A stretch of 64,000 bases of DNA, taken from Strigamia acuminata (Eukaryota; Arthropoda; Chilopoda; Geophilomorpha; Linotaeniidae). The stretch spans positions 16,704,427-16,768,426 of the forward strand of contig OX442315.1 of the NCBI GenBank assembly GCA_949358305.1. The letters run 5' to 3'. Made by a program: the position numbers and the translations under genes. Positions 24,901-34,860 of the stretch are shown here, piece after piece; position 1 is the first letter of the stretch, and every line of letters begins with the position of its first letter. The notes under the pieces are model-generated. The model was not told the origin of the DNA. It made no database searches and worked only from the letters and a program-made list of their open reading frames with translations.

Positions 24901-27900
24901 AAGGTTGCACATGGCACCAATAAGTCGTACGAACAAACTTCTTACAATTGCAATTCAATATGGCAGTTTATCCAATAGCTAACAATCAATGTTAGTTTAA
25001 AGTGCAGATGTGTTGAGCCATCAAATTGTCTGTTCCAAGCTCACTAACGAACCCGCCAACGCCTTCCACTCTTGCCGCCAATTTCATTTGCAATGAGTTT
25101 ACACTGCACAATTAACAAATCAAGCAAGTTTTACATTTTTATTTCTATTTTTCCCCCCTACCCCCGTCTAAATTGCATTTTTCGAGCGAAGATTTATCAT
25201 TAACTTAGTCTTGCGAAAGACGATAAAAGTGAGGACTCTTCTGCGTCATTTCGATTCAGCAACTGCAATGTAATATACAGTGATAAATTCCATCGGCTCG
25301 TGCCTTACATAATCTCCTTCTATAATCAAAAGAGCATTCCTTCTCCTTCTCCTTCTCCCTCTTCATCTTGCTACACAGTAAACGCTAGTTCTGCCTTCTG
25401 CTCTCATAAATCAAGCGACAAAAGATGCTCATGACAGTGCCACACTAGTGAAGCGACATTTATTCAACTTCATGCCAACATTTTCTTGAAAAATGTAACG
25501 AAAAAATTCGAAAAAAATATGCCAACCAGTACTTATACCAAAAGCAAAGTTTGAAGATACGATGTCATTGTATCAACACTTGAATCTATTGTATAAAAAT
25601 CCAACAAAGTTCGAAAATAAAGTAGGTCACAGTTTGCCTTCAAATGAATGGCAATAAACTCGTGTGCCCCCATACGGTTCAAAAATATATTTTACAATAT
25701 ATTGCTTTTCGCTTAAGCAGTCCAAAATGTACAGCATTTCCCGGAATTAAATAAATATGCATTTCGTAATACAATTGAAAATAAAAATGCATTTTTAAAA
25801 TGCATCCATATTTGACAAATACCGTACTTGACCGATTAAGAGTCACCCTCGAATAGTAGCCGCGGCTAAAACACCAAGAATACCGTCTTTTTGCAAAAGT
25901 ACGGTATTGTTTCCGTATTTAACCTCACGAATGATGAACGTACGCTTCGATCGTGACGTTCAGGCTCCGTTTGTTACATTAAACAAATGTAACAAACGAA
26001 AAACCGAAATTGTAATTGCTGACAAAAATGGCAGTTTTGAATAAGAGCCGCGGCTCTTAATCGATAAAATACGGTACATTTTACAATATAATTTCAACGT
26101 ATTTTTGAACCATATGGGTCATCCGTCAAAAACCTTTTTCACCATTACACAAAAATCACGTCTTAAAATCTTGTTGCAGTTTCATAAATTCATTAGTCGT
26201 CCTTAACTTCTCTACACAATTTCTGTACAATAAAAATATATCACAATTGAAGGTAGTGCAATGAAAGCGATAAATGTCAACATTATTAACACCTTATAAC
26301 AGGTAAGGTAAAAGCACGAACGATAATTACTACAGAGATGAGAATCAAAATAAAAAGACAGAAAGAAAAAAAAATAAAGCTTCCTTGCGTGCGAGAAGAT
26401 GGAGATTATATTTCGCCTGTTTCCTTCGGGTTTTGGTTCCTGTAGTAAAGATTTATTACGGGACCGAACCAAGATGTTTCTTTTGTTTGACTCGAGGGAG
26501 GTAGGTGGATTTAAGCGACGAAAGTCGATTCGGGCCTCACATTTATAACAGACGCACAAACAAAGCCGAAAAACACAAGGACGTGCTGCTCTTGTTCTTT
26601 GGAATATCAACTTGCAAATTGGCAACCCCTCGTTTCGCACTCGCCCCCCTTTCACTTCCTCTCTTTTGCCCTTTCGCACGCGAGCGAATTCGGATCTAAT
26701 AAATTTGGACGCATTTCGGGTACTTTTCTCCGCATTTGCAATATTCAACCGTTTGGCTCGAGTCTCTCTCTCTCGGTTTAACTTTTCTTCTTCTTCTTCG
26801 TCGAGATACGAGCCATCGACCACATTTGCTCACACGCCAAACAGATTTCCGGAACAATTTGTTTAACAATTTTGCTCACAATGACAAATGGAGTGTTCGT
26901 CTCCTTGCAACGAATATTTGATAGACCACTAAACATTTTTTTTTTGCTTCAAATGGAAGAGAATTTACAGAAAGAATTACGGCAGGGGGAAACAAGCAGC
27001 TAAATAAAACAGAAAAGAACAAAGAAGATGAAGGAAAAACGAGGACGCTGGGAATAGGACGAGCTAAAAGAAACGTTGCAACGTTCAATAACAAGAAGGA
27101 AAATTCCAGAGCAACAAAAAAAAGAACCAAAAAAAGAAAAAAAAACAGAGTTGAAGCGAAGGGGAAGAAAAAATCGACAACTTTGATGGAATTTCATCAC
27201 TATAAACACTGGTTTACGATGACGGCACCCAAAAAACTCTTAGCTATCAGCACCTACCCAAGTTGGTAAAAATAAACGAAGAAAAAAAATGGTCGTATAT
27301 GTCATTCAACGATTGACCACTTTTAAAATGGCAGAAACGGAGAATTTTCGCTGCTGCGATCAATCACTCATCCATTTACTGCACCTTAATTATTCGAAAA
27401 ATTAATACTGTCTCTGGAGTCCACTACAGATGATTGGTCTTGTCATTATGAGGCCAGTGGCGTGATTTAGGGCCCTTACTTGAAGCAAGTAATCCAAATC
27501 AAAATCGCAAAATTTATGGCTGGATCCGCCAACTGGAAAAGTCCAATAAATCTCAAGTCGGTTCGTCATTATGAACTCCGCACGATTGGCCCCAGGGACG
27601 AATCAATGACCAATCAACACTAACTTTCCACTGTTTCTTTTATTTTTCTTTAAAAAAAAAATAAGTTTGCATCGTAAATATTTTTAAGTGCTGAAGAAAA
27701 TTGACTTCGCGTCTTTAACGCACATCATAAACTTCTACCGAAATGTTTACATGGAATATTCCTGAAAGCTGCGATTTTTATGCAACAGCCCAAATTTTGC
27801 AAAACGTATCCATTTAAAAAATGCACACACACCAGTCGCACGGTTGTTATAAATAAAAAGACATAAAAAGAAAAAGTAAAGTTCTCCAATAATACACCTA

Positions 27901-30900
27901 TCAATCCAAGAGCAGAAAGATGGAGGCGCTTTAAGTCCACAGATTCAAGTGAAATCCGCACGCGGCTGCAAACCCTGCCATCAACTTATATACTCCCAGT
28001 GGTCATCCCAAAGGGCAAGCGCTGAGGCGGGCACACACACCAATAAATTACACTCTTCCATGTGAGAAGCCGTGCGAGGGGAGAGCCACAAGCGAGTCAG
28101 GAACCCGTGTTTCCATCATGGCAACCGACTCTATCGCTGTTTGTTTTCATGATGAATGGTGGAGGCGTCTTATATAATGAAACGATCATGCTTGGCAAAG
28201 AATAATGACTATTAAAGTACACAAGCGGAAAATGTTGCATCGCGTAATAGCATCATTTGAATGTACATGTTGATTTTCATTTTCTTGCCTCGAATTTCTT
28301 TTTATTCTTCTCTCGTTTTCTTTTTAAAAAAATGTATAAAAAAGATTATTTCCCTCTACTTGTGCAGCTGCCGCTAAGTTTTCTGTTCTCACCTTTTGCT
28401 ACTTCCTTGCAACGCACTGGGCAAATATTTGCACACCGAACAAGAGCGGCTACACCGAGCCCATGTCTTGGAAATGAATCGTCACACTGTGCTAAATCCA
28501 ATGAGATAACACACTTTTACCCTCATCCATTGCAATAAAGGAAGAGATAAAAAAATTTGAAAGAATAGGGCTTATAATGCTGACCGTCAGTGGGGAAAAA
28601 ACCAACTGTGCGATATATCTATGATGTGGTTAACCTTCGATATAGAATTTATATATAACTACTCGTAGTTGTTACCCGTTGGGTTTTACGTCAATGACTA
28701 ATGAATAAGTGTGAATAGTCTAAAAATAGATAATTCACTCTTGTAGAAATTAGACTTTCTAAAAGTCATAACTTCTACATATACGAACCAAAAGTCACTA
28801 ATTTTCTCATTATAAATGTGATTGAAGTTTACTGCCACTACTGCAGAAAATATGACATAAAAAAGATTTATTTATCTTTTTTATTTTAAAAAGTGCAATG
28901 CCATTCTGTTTGGCCATTTTTTTATAATAAAAACTGCATATTTATGTGCAAAAATGCATTTTTTAAAGTGGTGAAGTATTGTTTGATCAAATAAAAGGAG
29001 TTTTTCAACAAACCATGCAGCGAAGTTACAGTTTACAAAAATTAACATTTAGAATTTTGATAAATGACCACTGACCAGTAACCATTGCCCACTGACATTT
29101 GGGTTTACAATGAAGAGACTTCTGACAAACAATCATCTTGACCTAACATCCAATAAACAACACAACAGAAGAAGAAAAAAAATTATAAAAGTTAAAAATA
29201 TCTCATTAAAAGCATCTTTAAAGAGCAAAAAAGAAAAACAAGGAATTAAATTTCCTAATTTGTCGTGAAATTCAAAACGACCAGCGAGGAAAGAGGGAAA
29301 AAGGAGACGTGCAACAAAACGCCCCAATACAATATGATGAATGAACCGCTTTTCCTGCAATAACAAAAAGAAAAAGTCCCCACATGTAAATAAGAAATTC
29401 ACATTAAGTCTACGCCTTAAACATAAAAAATAAATCAGCTGTCAACTTCAGATGGAACAGGTAACGAGTACACGAAGTTTTTCTTTTTAAAAGAACCAAA
29501 AAAAAAAAAATCCAAAAAAAGAAAAAAGAAAAAAAAACAGCAGAAAGTAAAATAAAATTAATCGATTTCTTTAAAGTGAGTAAATTGAAGCCGGTAATCT
29601 CTTGCTTAATGTTGCACATCATTTTTCAAACGAGAAATAGTTAATTATAAAATAACCTCTCCCATATGCATTAAACGACCCGACTGACATTCTGTGGCCG
29701 CTATCCATCACCCATGACCATAATGGCCGACGAGGGACCGGGCCAATACTCAGTCCACATTTCCCCGGATCAAGCAAAGAGAGCAAGAAAGTGGCGCGAA
29801 CTTCCTCTGTCGTCCATTTGTCAAGAATGCAATTAATCTGTCAGTAGCGACTGACACCTGATGAGTATATAGCGCACCTTTTCCAATGCAATTACACCCG
29901 CTTTCCAGCACCTTTAGCTACTTTCTTTAAGAAGATTTTTCAGTCCATGTCACCATTAAACTGACTTTTCCATTTCACACAGACAAAGCGGCAAAAAAGC
30001 AAAAAAAAATTTAAGTGTTTTTTCTTCTTCTTTTTTCCACCCCTCCGTTCCTTTCTCATCCATTACTTGAGTTTCCCCAACTTGTAAAACGTCCTTGTTC
30101 CTTAAAACTCCCATTTTTTCCTGTCCCGTGCTCTATGAAAATAAATCCAAAACATTGGAGGTTAATTCATCTCCATTCGAGTCAAATGTGCCCGTTTTTA
30201 TTCATGGCATAAATGGCCACCTGGATTGCAAGTGGTTTATATAAAACATAGTAGGGGAATAGGAGTCCATAAAGACGACGTGTTGCGATTCCAAACTGAA
30301 TTCGGATTCCAGAGGCTTTTACATGTCATAAAGCTCAATGCGAAAACTAACGACAAGTAAAATCATAAAAAAAAAGGAAAATACGAATAAGGACGATAAG
30401 ATGGCATTGTAGCGAGCAAACCTCATCACGAGCATCCAGACACAAGGCTTGATATGCGGTTACAACACCTCATCTCGATCGTTGAATACAAATACCACTC
30501 GAAAGGAAGACTCCCCCAAAAGCCCAATCAGGTGAAAAGGGGCACGTGAAGCTGATGAATTACCGTACGATACAATATCAAATGTCATTTACTGCAAGCA
30601 AAGCCCTAGTCAAAGATCAACTAGAGGGGGATTTAATCTCGATAGCTCAAACTATTTCCTATGCGATTACAGCACCAAATACATACAGCTTAATGACCTC
30701 CATAAATATTCAAATGACGGGTTATCTGTCCATGGCCACTGTCATTTCCACAAGCCAACTTATCATAACCCTAGGGCGACCGCCATGCTTCTCCGGGATA
30801 GAGCACCAATGCTGCGAATTGATTTCAGATACATATTTCTAAATTTCCTCAACATTTCGCTATTCTCGCAGACAAAAGCATACAATATATACCTGAATAA

Positions 30901-31510
30901 CAACAACAATTTGGTATTGGCATTGTTGTGATTGTTATCGAATGGATTTTATGCGGTAATTTCATTGGATCACAATAGGTGCATTCAATATGACGCGTTT
31001 TGCATCATTTCCGCCAGGGAAAATCGAGATAATCGAGAGAATCGGTTTTTCGATTTGAAATTGAACGCGCCTAATGTTTGTGCAGTTTGAAGTGGGAAAC
31101 GGTTTTAAAATAATGATGCGATGTTTCAATTGGATTGATCAATCCAAGGTTTGTTTAAATTTAAATGAAGACGTGTTTTGTGTTTTATAAATAATAAAAG
31201 CGGCTTCTAACTAGCAATTCTTCCAACGATGTAAAAGCAGGTCACGTTGTTTGCATTTAAAAAAAATTCAATTACACTCGTCAACGTTTCACTTGATGAA
31301 TAGAAAAATTCTTAACTTCAATCATGTTTCTTTTTATTTTTTTTGCAAGTCACTATCAATTTTAAAAATTATCAAGCCAAGCGAAAATGTAACAAAAAAA
31401 ACGGCATAAATTTGTTTATGTCTAATAAAAAATAAAAATAAAAAAAGCAAAAATACAGTACCTGCTCTGTTCTCGCTGTCTGCCGGTTTCACTTGAATTG
31501 GACGGTTCAT
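6841..31510 (-). CDS. CELF4/bru3: CELF3-6 / Bruno-3 family RNA-binding protein, 3' part of the gene (10 exons, RRM1 missing)
   Basis: Ten minus-strand exons (31462-31510, 13010-13138, 12721-12800, 11356-11499, 10983-11130, 9270-9398, 8218-8292, 8052-8147, 7572-7715, 6841-6968) join without a frame break into 1122 nt, 373 codons plus TAA. All introns are GT-AG. The product is the C-terminal three quarters of a CELF protein: RRM2 (about residues 19-97, RNP2 LFVGML, RNP1 KGCAFVKF), a linker rich in Ala, Gln, Met, Asn and Pro (98-287), RRM3 (288-366, RNP2 LFIYHL, RNP1 KCFGFVSF) and an end in RPY. The RRM2 tail [16 protein letters not shown] and the FGAYGAYAQ motif place it with CELF3-6/Bruno-3 rather than CELF1-2. 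Family members bind UGU-rich RNA and control splicing, stability and translation, largely in neurons. RRM1 must be encoded by upstream exons not seen here. Family assignment is very secure; the choice among CELF3, 4, 5 and 6 is not. Confidence 0.97.
6969..7571 (-). other. Intron between RRM3 exons (603 bp)
   Basis: It starts with donor GTGAGT and ends with acceptor CTGCAG on the minus strand. It contains A/T-rich low complexity, including an A-rich tract around 7391-7470. No further exon was seen. Confidence 0.9.
7572..7715 (-). CDS. CELF4/bru3: CELF exon: first half of RRM3
   Basis: This 144-bp exon runs from acceptor TTTATAG to donor GTGAGT. It encodes [20 protein letters not shown], then [19 protein letters not shown] and QSKCF. 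LFIYHL is RNP2 of RRM3, and KCFGFVSF (RNP1) is split across the next junction. This is the most conserved part of the family, and the 144-bp size is the standard one. Confidence 0.98.
8052..8147 (-). CDS. CELF4/bru3: CELF exon: last linker exon before RRM3
   Basis: This 96-bp exon encodes [20 protein letters not shown] and ends MMPQTQRE, with split Gly codons at both ends. AYPA.YGQ and the terminal PQTQREG segment match the CELF lead-in to RRM3. The acceptor is TTTAAG, a weaker AAG form. The donor is GTAACA. The length is divisible by three. Confidence 0.94.
8148..8217 (-). other. 70-bp short intron
   Basis: It has donor GTAATT and acceptor TTTAAG. It is not a multiple of three. If retained, the frame reads G-N-Y-G-I and then stops, removing RRM3. 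Confidence 0.88.
8218..8292 (-). CDS. CELF4/bru3: CELF exon: short linker exon
   Basis: This 75-bp exon runs from acceptor GTTACAG to donor GTAATT. It encodes [19 protein letters not shown] and then PYPGI, with split Pro and Gly codons at its ends. It corresponds in position to the variable segment before the AAYP motif of other CELF proteins, but the residues themselves are not conserved. It is a multiple of three, so it could be a cassette exon. It is followed by the shortest intron of the gene, 70 bp. Confidence 0.9.
8430..8460. repeat. (TAAA)n microsatellite
   Basis: About seven units of TAA/TAAA in an AT-rich intron. Confidence 0.9.
9171..9205. repeat. AAATC/AAACG pentanucleotide repeat
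   Basis: Two AAATC units are followed by about five AAACG units, 65 bp from the donor of the 9270-9398 exon. Confidence 0.85.
9270..9398 (-). CDS. CELF4/bru3: CELF exon: Pro/Asn-rich divergent linker
   Basis: This 129-bp exon starts at acceptor CCCTCAG, preceded by a long pyrimidine tract, and ends at donor GTAAGT. It encodes [19 protein letters not shown], then [19 protein letters not shown] and QYP. The [12 protein letters not shown] and YTNG motifs match the poorly conserved CELF3-6 linker. The open frame runs through the pyrimidine tract upstream, so the acceptor rests on consensus and phase agreement with the neighbouring exons. Confidence 0.93.
9966..10005. repeat. (AATCA)8 microsatellite
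   Basis: Eight near-perfect AATCA units, which read TGATT on the transcript strand. Confidence 0.92.
10391..10410. repeat. (CAA)n; UGU-repeat on the CELF transcript
   Basis: Six to seven CAA units follow CGA units. On the minus strand this is a TTG/TGT repeat, the type of sequence CELF proteins bind. Confidence 0.9.
10983..11130 (-). CDS. CELF4/bru3: CELF exon: Ala/Gln/Met-rich linker
   Basis: This 148-bp exon is bounded by acceptor GGCTTAG and a consensus donor CAG|GTAAGT. It encodes [25 protein letters not shown] and NPTLTPTSG, the low-complexity divergent domain between RRM2 and RRM3. The MQQQAALMA and NPMAA motifs are family hallmarks. The junction YAQ-FMQQQ is one residue shorter than the vertebrate form I remember (YAQALMQQQ). 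A long U-rich tract follows the donor in the intron. Confidence 0.95.
11356..11499 (-). CDS. CELF4/bru3: CELF exon: end of RRM2 and start of linker
   Basis: This 144-bp phase 0-0 exon lies between acceptor ATTGCAG and donor GTGATT. It starts [16 protein letters not shown], the last RRM2 strand and the CELF3-6 signature. It continues through [11 protein letters not shown] to FGAYGAYAQ. At 48 codons with equal phases it could be skipped without a frame shift, at the cost of the last RRM2 strand. Confidence 0.97.
11500..12720 (-). other. Intron (1221 bp)
   Basis: AT-rich, bounded by donor GTGAGT and acceptor ATTGCAG. Short chance open frames only; no second gene or repeat family was recognised. 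Confidence 0.85.
12721..12800 (-). CDS. CELF4/bru3: CELF exon: RNP1 half of RRM2
   Basis: This 80-bp exon runs from acceptor TTTTAG to donor GTGAGT. It encodes [19 protein letters not shown] and ends in HGSQTMP, with phase 0 at the 3' end. CAFVKF completes RNP1, and the rest is helix 2 of RRM2. The 80-bp size matches the equivalent exon of other CELF genes. It lies only 209 bp from the preceding exon. Confidence 0.97.
13010..13138 (-). CDS. CELF4/bru3: CELF exon: first half of RRM2
   Basis: This 129-bp exon is bounded by acceptor CCAACAG and donor GTGATG. It encodes [19 protein letters not shown] and continues to [10 protein letters not shown], with a split Gly codon at the end. It contains RNP2 (LFVGML), helix 1 and strands 2-3 of RRM2. 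The family is almost invariant here. The upstream intron end is T/G-rich on the transcript strand. Confidence 0.97.
16056..16165. repeat. Degenerate ATGCA-containing direct repeats with a short inverted repeat
   Basis: AAAAGGTGT near 16056 is mirrored by ACACCTTTT near 16100. Three degenerate units of about 20 bp follow, of the type TTTTTAGATGCA. Confidence 0.5.
20910..20978. promoter_or_regulatory. Two X-box-like palindromes with an E-box palindrome
   Basis: ATTTCCATGGAAAC (20910-20923), GTCGCCATGGAAAC (20950-20963) and the palindrome CCACGTGG (20971-20978) occur within 69 bp. The first two have the half-site/AT spacer/half-site form of RFX X-boxes. CACGTG is a bHLH E-box core. Confidence 0.45.
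22950..23149. other. Assembly gap (200 N)
   Basis: Exactly 200 undetermined bases, most likely a fixed-size placeholder. The true missing length inside the large intron is unknown. Confidence 1.
25670..26119. mobile_element. Inverted-repeat (MITE-like) element A, interrupted by a second element
   Basis: The left arm CATACGGTTCAAAAATATAT (from 25671) is mirrored by the right arm ending TATTTTTGAACCATATGGG (to 26118). The interior at 25758-25774 shares GCATTTCGTAATACAAT exactly with the copy at 41719-41950. There is no transposase frame, so it would be non-autonomous. The left-arm sequence is split from the right arm by the insertion at 25820-26076. Confidence 0.7.
25820..26076. mobile_element. 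Nested 257-bp inverted-repeat element
   Basis: The left end TACCGTACTTGACCGATTAAG is mirrored, with mismatches, by the right end CTTAATCGATAAAATACGGTA. Inside are three further hairpins: AATACCGT...ACGGTATT (25879-25908), perfect 13-bp arms at 25968-25980 and 25986-25998, and the 18-bp palindrome TAAGAGCCGCGGCTCTTA (26042-26059). No open frame is present. It looks like a fold-back MITE inserted into element A. Confidence 0.7.
31462..31510 (-). CDS. CELF4/bru3: CELF exon encoding the RRM1-RRM2 linker (49 bp)
   Basis: The acceptor is TTGCAG and the donor is GTACTG. The 49 nt translate as [16 protein letters not shown] plus one base of a split Glu codon completed at 13138. Family members carry the same linker just after RRM1, and a 49-bp exon is typical there. 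The exon enters in phase 0 and its first codon is ATG. It can therefore serve as an internal linker or, if joined to an untranslated first exon, as a start of translation. It is isolated: the next coding exon is 18.3 kb downstream, and no RRM1 exon was found in the 32.5 kb upstream. Confidence 0.96.
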
Positions 31511-32578
31511 CTGCAATAAAAAATAAAAAACAAATATGAAATGCAACGATCAATATTCTCTTTCCGCGTTTAAAGATCAACATAAAACTGACTCGACTTA
31601 AAATATAGACTCGACTGTTGTCATTTCTTTTCCTTTCTGTTAAAAAAAGAAAATATTTTGTTTTCAATTTTAAAGAGACCTATTTCACTTCGTCGGGGGC
31701 TTACAAGCTCATTGTCTTTTAAAATTCCAAATTTGTTTTTCTTTAGAAAAAAAAAATATTACATTCATATATTAGTCATCCTTCCTTAACTCTTTATCTC
31801 AAAGGAGCTTTCAAGTATGTCGTGTTGTTGCTGCATACTTGTTAGTTGCACCCATTTTTTCCCTACTTCTTCAATATCCTCTTATAATATCAGACACAAT
31901 ATGTATGCAAATGGCCTCCTAACACCCGACCAATTAAGCTCCGTACCGAGTGACACGCGCACACGACTTTGACGAGGTTTTACCGCCAGATCCAGCACCA
32001 GTTTCGCTGCACGCAGTCGACAAAGCATAATGCTTTAATTAAAACAACATTGAAAAAATATCGCGTAAAAATCAAAAACGCAAATATAAACCAAGAAATA
32101 AATTTTATGACAAAAATAATGACCTCGCCCTTTCAAAAACGAAGCGAATCTAAGAGATTTCTATGTCTCGCCCACCTGACCACGCCCTGAAGAAAAAGCG
32201 CGAGTGCGAGCGCGCTCGCAAAGATAATTTTCAGCTCTTATTACAGCGGTGACAAAATACATTGTAAAACTCAGAAAGCATGAAAAACCGTATTTCTCTC
32301 ACTGCAAACAAAAAAGAAAAAAAGAAAGAAAGAAAAAAAAGAAGAAAATCTTTTTGATTACGCTTTAAAACTTGGACATTAAACCAAGTCCCCAAACGCG
32401 CAGCACAGGGGTCATGCGAGCGTAACTCTCAAACTATCCCTCTGTCCATCCTGCCAGAAGATCTGATACAACTACACAAGATATAAAAGTTTTAATTATC
32501 TCCTAAGGAGCAGTAGTGAGGATTCCTGCACGAAAACACATCAGAATAACTCGCTTTGGCTTCACTCTAGTAAATCCC
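31511..32578 (-). other. Upstream intron next to the 49-bp exon
   Basis: AT-rich on both sides of short balanced stretches. No RRM1 exon was found. The region ends where CpG-richer sequence begins. Confidence 0.6.
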
Positions 32579-32579
32579 G

Positions 32580-33060
32580 TTCCCGGCGTTCAGTGCGAGT
32601 GCCTTTGTCCGTAGCGATTAAAAGGGCGGTGCGTGCGCACTAAATCAGCTGCGCACCGACTGATACAATAGATTCCATCTACAGAATAGGACTCGGGCTA
32701 TTGATGACTCCGTTCAGCAATTGCATTGCATTGCCATGTGAAGAGACTCAAATCGCCTTTCAAATCCATTTACATGTAATTCAGCCTGTCGCACTGCTAA
32801 TCCGAAAGCATTAGACTGTAAAGCCCGCGCTGGTGCGCATGACTCAAACTTTGCTGTGCTACCAACTAATACGCTTACCGCCTCCTCTCCTCCCGCCACC
32901 CGTCACCCACGACACCTCTTCACCTCTTCCTTTCTTTATCGATCATCTTCGGATCAACCCTGAGATTAGGTGTTTGCTCGGAGCAGTCCACACTCTTGCC
33001 CTTCCACGCCACCGAGTTTTACTCGTCGTTAAAACGGCTTCATTAGAGTGACATCGAGGA
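32580..33060 (-). promoter_or_regulatory. CpG-richer block ending in a minus-strand donor: possible untranslated first exon
   Basis: GGAGGCG|GTAAGC forms a donor at 32879/32878. The sequence just upstream on the minus strand is G-rich and contains a short upstream frame (MIDKERKR, then stop). Splicing from here to 31510 would make ATG of the 49-bp exon the first in-frame start. CpG-rich sequence continues to about 32580. This is an inference from motifs. Confidence 0.25.
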
Positions 33061-33291
33061 ATTTGCAAAACCCACCTCAATTAACCCGCGAGAAAAGTTC
33101 GAAAAGAAGTGTTAAAAGAAAAAAAACGACGGATGCTACTAACTTTTACTCCGCTCTGATGATAAACAAACTGTTGCAGCATAATTTCGCAAGCAACATA
33201 AAGCGGACAGCGCACAATAAATTGAAACGACCTCTTAGGTAGAAGCAATCTGCTTGCAAATAAAGAGCGCTACTGACAACAACATATACAC

Positions 33292-33317
33292 TTCTCTCTC
33301 TCTCTCTCTTTCTCTCC
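33292..33317. repeat. (CT)n microsatellite
   Basis: CT dinucleotides with one T interruption. Similar CT runs lie at 34347-34364, 35306-35318 and 59359-59377. Confidence 0.9.
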
Positions 33318-33739
33318 CCTGCTCGCAATGTACTTTTCTCATACGGCAGCAATAAAACCCTCTATGATTGGGGTCAGGTATGAAAACGACCCCGAGTGAC
33401 CGTTATTTCGAGGATAAGGCACTAATAAGACTCGAGAGAAGTATGAAAATTTCCCTCTCCGTTTCGTTTGGCTACGGAGCACAGCCATGCGTGAAAAGGG
33501 TTCAAAGCTGCACGTGATAAAGAAGAAAGGCCATAAAAGGCAAGTTAAAAGGGCGTAGCTTGAAGAGAAAAAAGATGCAAATAAAATATATAAAATAAAC
33601 AAATAGCATAAATAGGTGAAATAAATAAAATGACAAGGCAGCGTGCATAAAAAGAGGTACAAACCAAGTATAAAAAGAGGAAAGATGTGCAAACAACAAG
33701 ACACGTCGGACCATGATGCAGCAAAGATTCAATATGGCG

Positions 33740-34860
33740 CTACCTGTTGCTCTCCGGGCGAGGTTGGCGGGAACGGAGAGTGGGCCAAGTGCCAGCCAAC
33801 CATGGAGGTAAGGTGCTGGACACGTTCACGACCAATCCGGCCAAGGAGGACTTTAGAACGAGAGCGGCTCAAGGGCGGTTGGCGTGCGAGCTTCGGTTCT
33901 CCCTTCACCTCACGCGCACTCCCAGGGCGCTCATCCGGAGCTGCGCTCTAATCGAGTTGCCATAGAAACGAGCGCGTGAATGGCGAGATCCTATTGAAGG
34001 AAAAGCGCGCCGCCTCCCGCCATTCAGCGGACTGTCTTCGCCCGCCAACGAGACAAAGTGCGCGCTTCATTAAGAGAAAACGTGGGCGGTAAAAGAGTCG
34101 AATCTCATCAGGGACGCCCATGTGTACCCCAATATGAGGTCGAGTCGAGCTTTCAACCCAGCGGGCACTGTCATGGCGACGATTCATTTGAATTCATTAG
34201 CGCTTGTGCTAAGCCTTAATTGAATTATGCAGCACAATACACCATCATTAGGTTTTGTTTCATCGTCCAACATTTCCCTAAATTCGATAATAAAACGTGC
34301 CTAGAAGCGGACTTTGTTCCTCCTTCTTTTCCCGAACCTCTTCCTTTCTCTCTCTCTCTCTCTCGGATGCGAGCGGAGCAACAGGCGACATCGACAACAC
34401 AGTTTCGAGGCTACTTTAAAGCAGGTCACGTGACTCGTTGTCATGACGATCGAGTTTGCGAGCAAAGTTTGCACTGCAAGACTTCCCAACCACACAATGA
34501 ATGCGTAATGAACACATTCAAAACCAACTACACCGGCCTAGCAGAAATCCTAATCAAGCTTTCACGAAATGAGTGCCATTCTCTTTCCTTTCGTTTTATT
34601 TAATTTAAATCCAACTCGCGCGACGCCATTTTGAAGAAGAAGACCCCTGAACTTTGATTGACGACATTCAAGTAAATTAACTGGACGGCAAATATGCGCG
34701 GAATTTTATTCGTCGGACCGCGCTATGGTTGTTATCTATGGTTATAAACAGGCTGAAAAGATTGTTCCGAGGGTAGCTCTTGTCTGCTGTTGTCAGGGCA
34801 ACGGCATCCGTGCTCGCTTGCAAAGCCCTAATACACATGCCATCACCATGACAACGGAGC
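33740..34860. promoter_or_regulatory. CpG-rich block with several X-box-like palindromes
   Basis: The region is visibly richer in CG than its flanks. It carries GTTGCCATAGAAAC (33956-33969), ACTGTCATGGCGAC (34167-34180), GTCACGTGAC next to GTTGTCATGACGAT (34425-34450), GTTGTCAGGGCAAC (34789-34802) and ATCACCATGACAAC (34842-34855). A + strand ATGGAG|GTAAGG in an excellent start context lies at 33802. It looks like an enhancer or promoter, possibly bidirectional. Confidence 0.4.
34425..34450. promoter_or_regulatory. E-box palindrome beside an X-box-like site
   Basis: GTCACGTGAC (34425-34434, perfect palindrome) lies two bases from GTTGTCATGACGAT (34437-34450). Confidence 0.45.

Larger units (their letters stand above)
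23150..31461 (-). other. 18.3-kb intron, 5' part from the gap to the 49-bp exon
   Basis: Noncoding as far as can be seen. It includes a nested inverted-repeat element (25670-26119) and a CCTTCT hexamer run (25339-25358). A purine-rich stretch near 26212-26823 leaves a long GTG-started frame open but has no recognisable domain. A weak X-box-like site with a 5-bp spacer lies at 28109-28125. Confidence 0.7.

Noticed and set aside
26212-26823. 203-codon minus-strand open frame, the longest in the window
   Set aside because: It opens at GTG, has no early ATG, runs through purine-rich low complexity and ends in AT-rich hydrophobic codons. No domain is visible.
27395-27425. TAATACTGTCT, similar to the miR-8/200 seed region
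   Set aside because: The match stops after 11 bases and no hairpin partner was found nearby.
27811-27850. Minus-strand VCAFFKW, resembling an RNP1 motif
   Set aside because: It lies downstream of the linker exon in transcript order, so it cannot be RRM1, and no splice sites support it.
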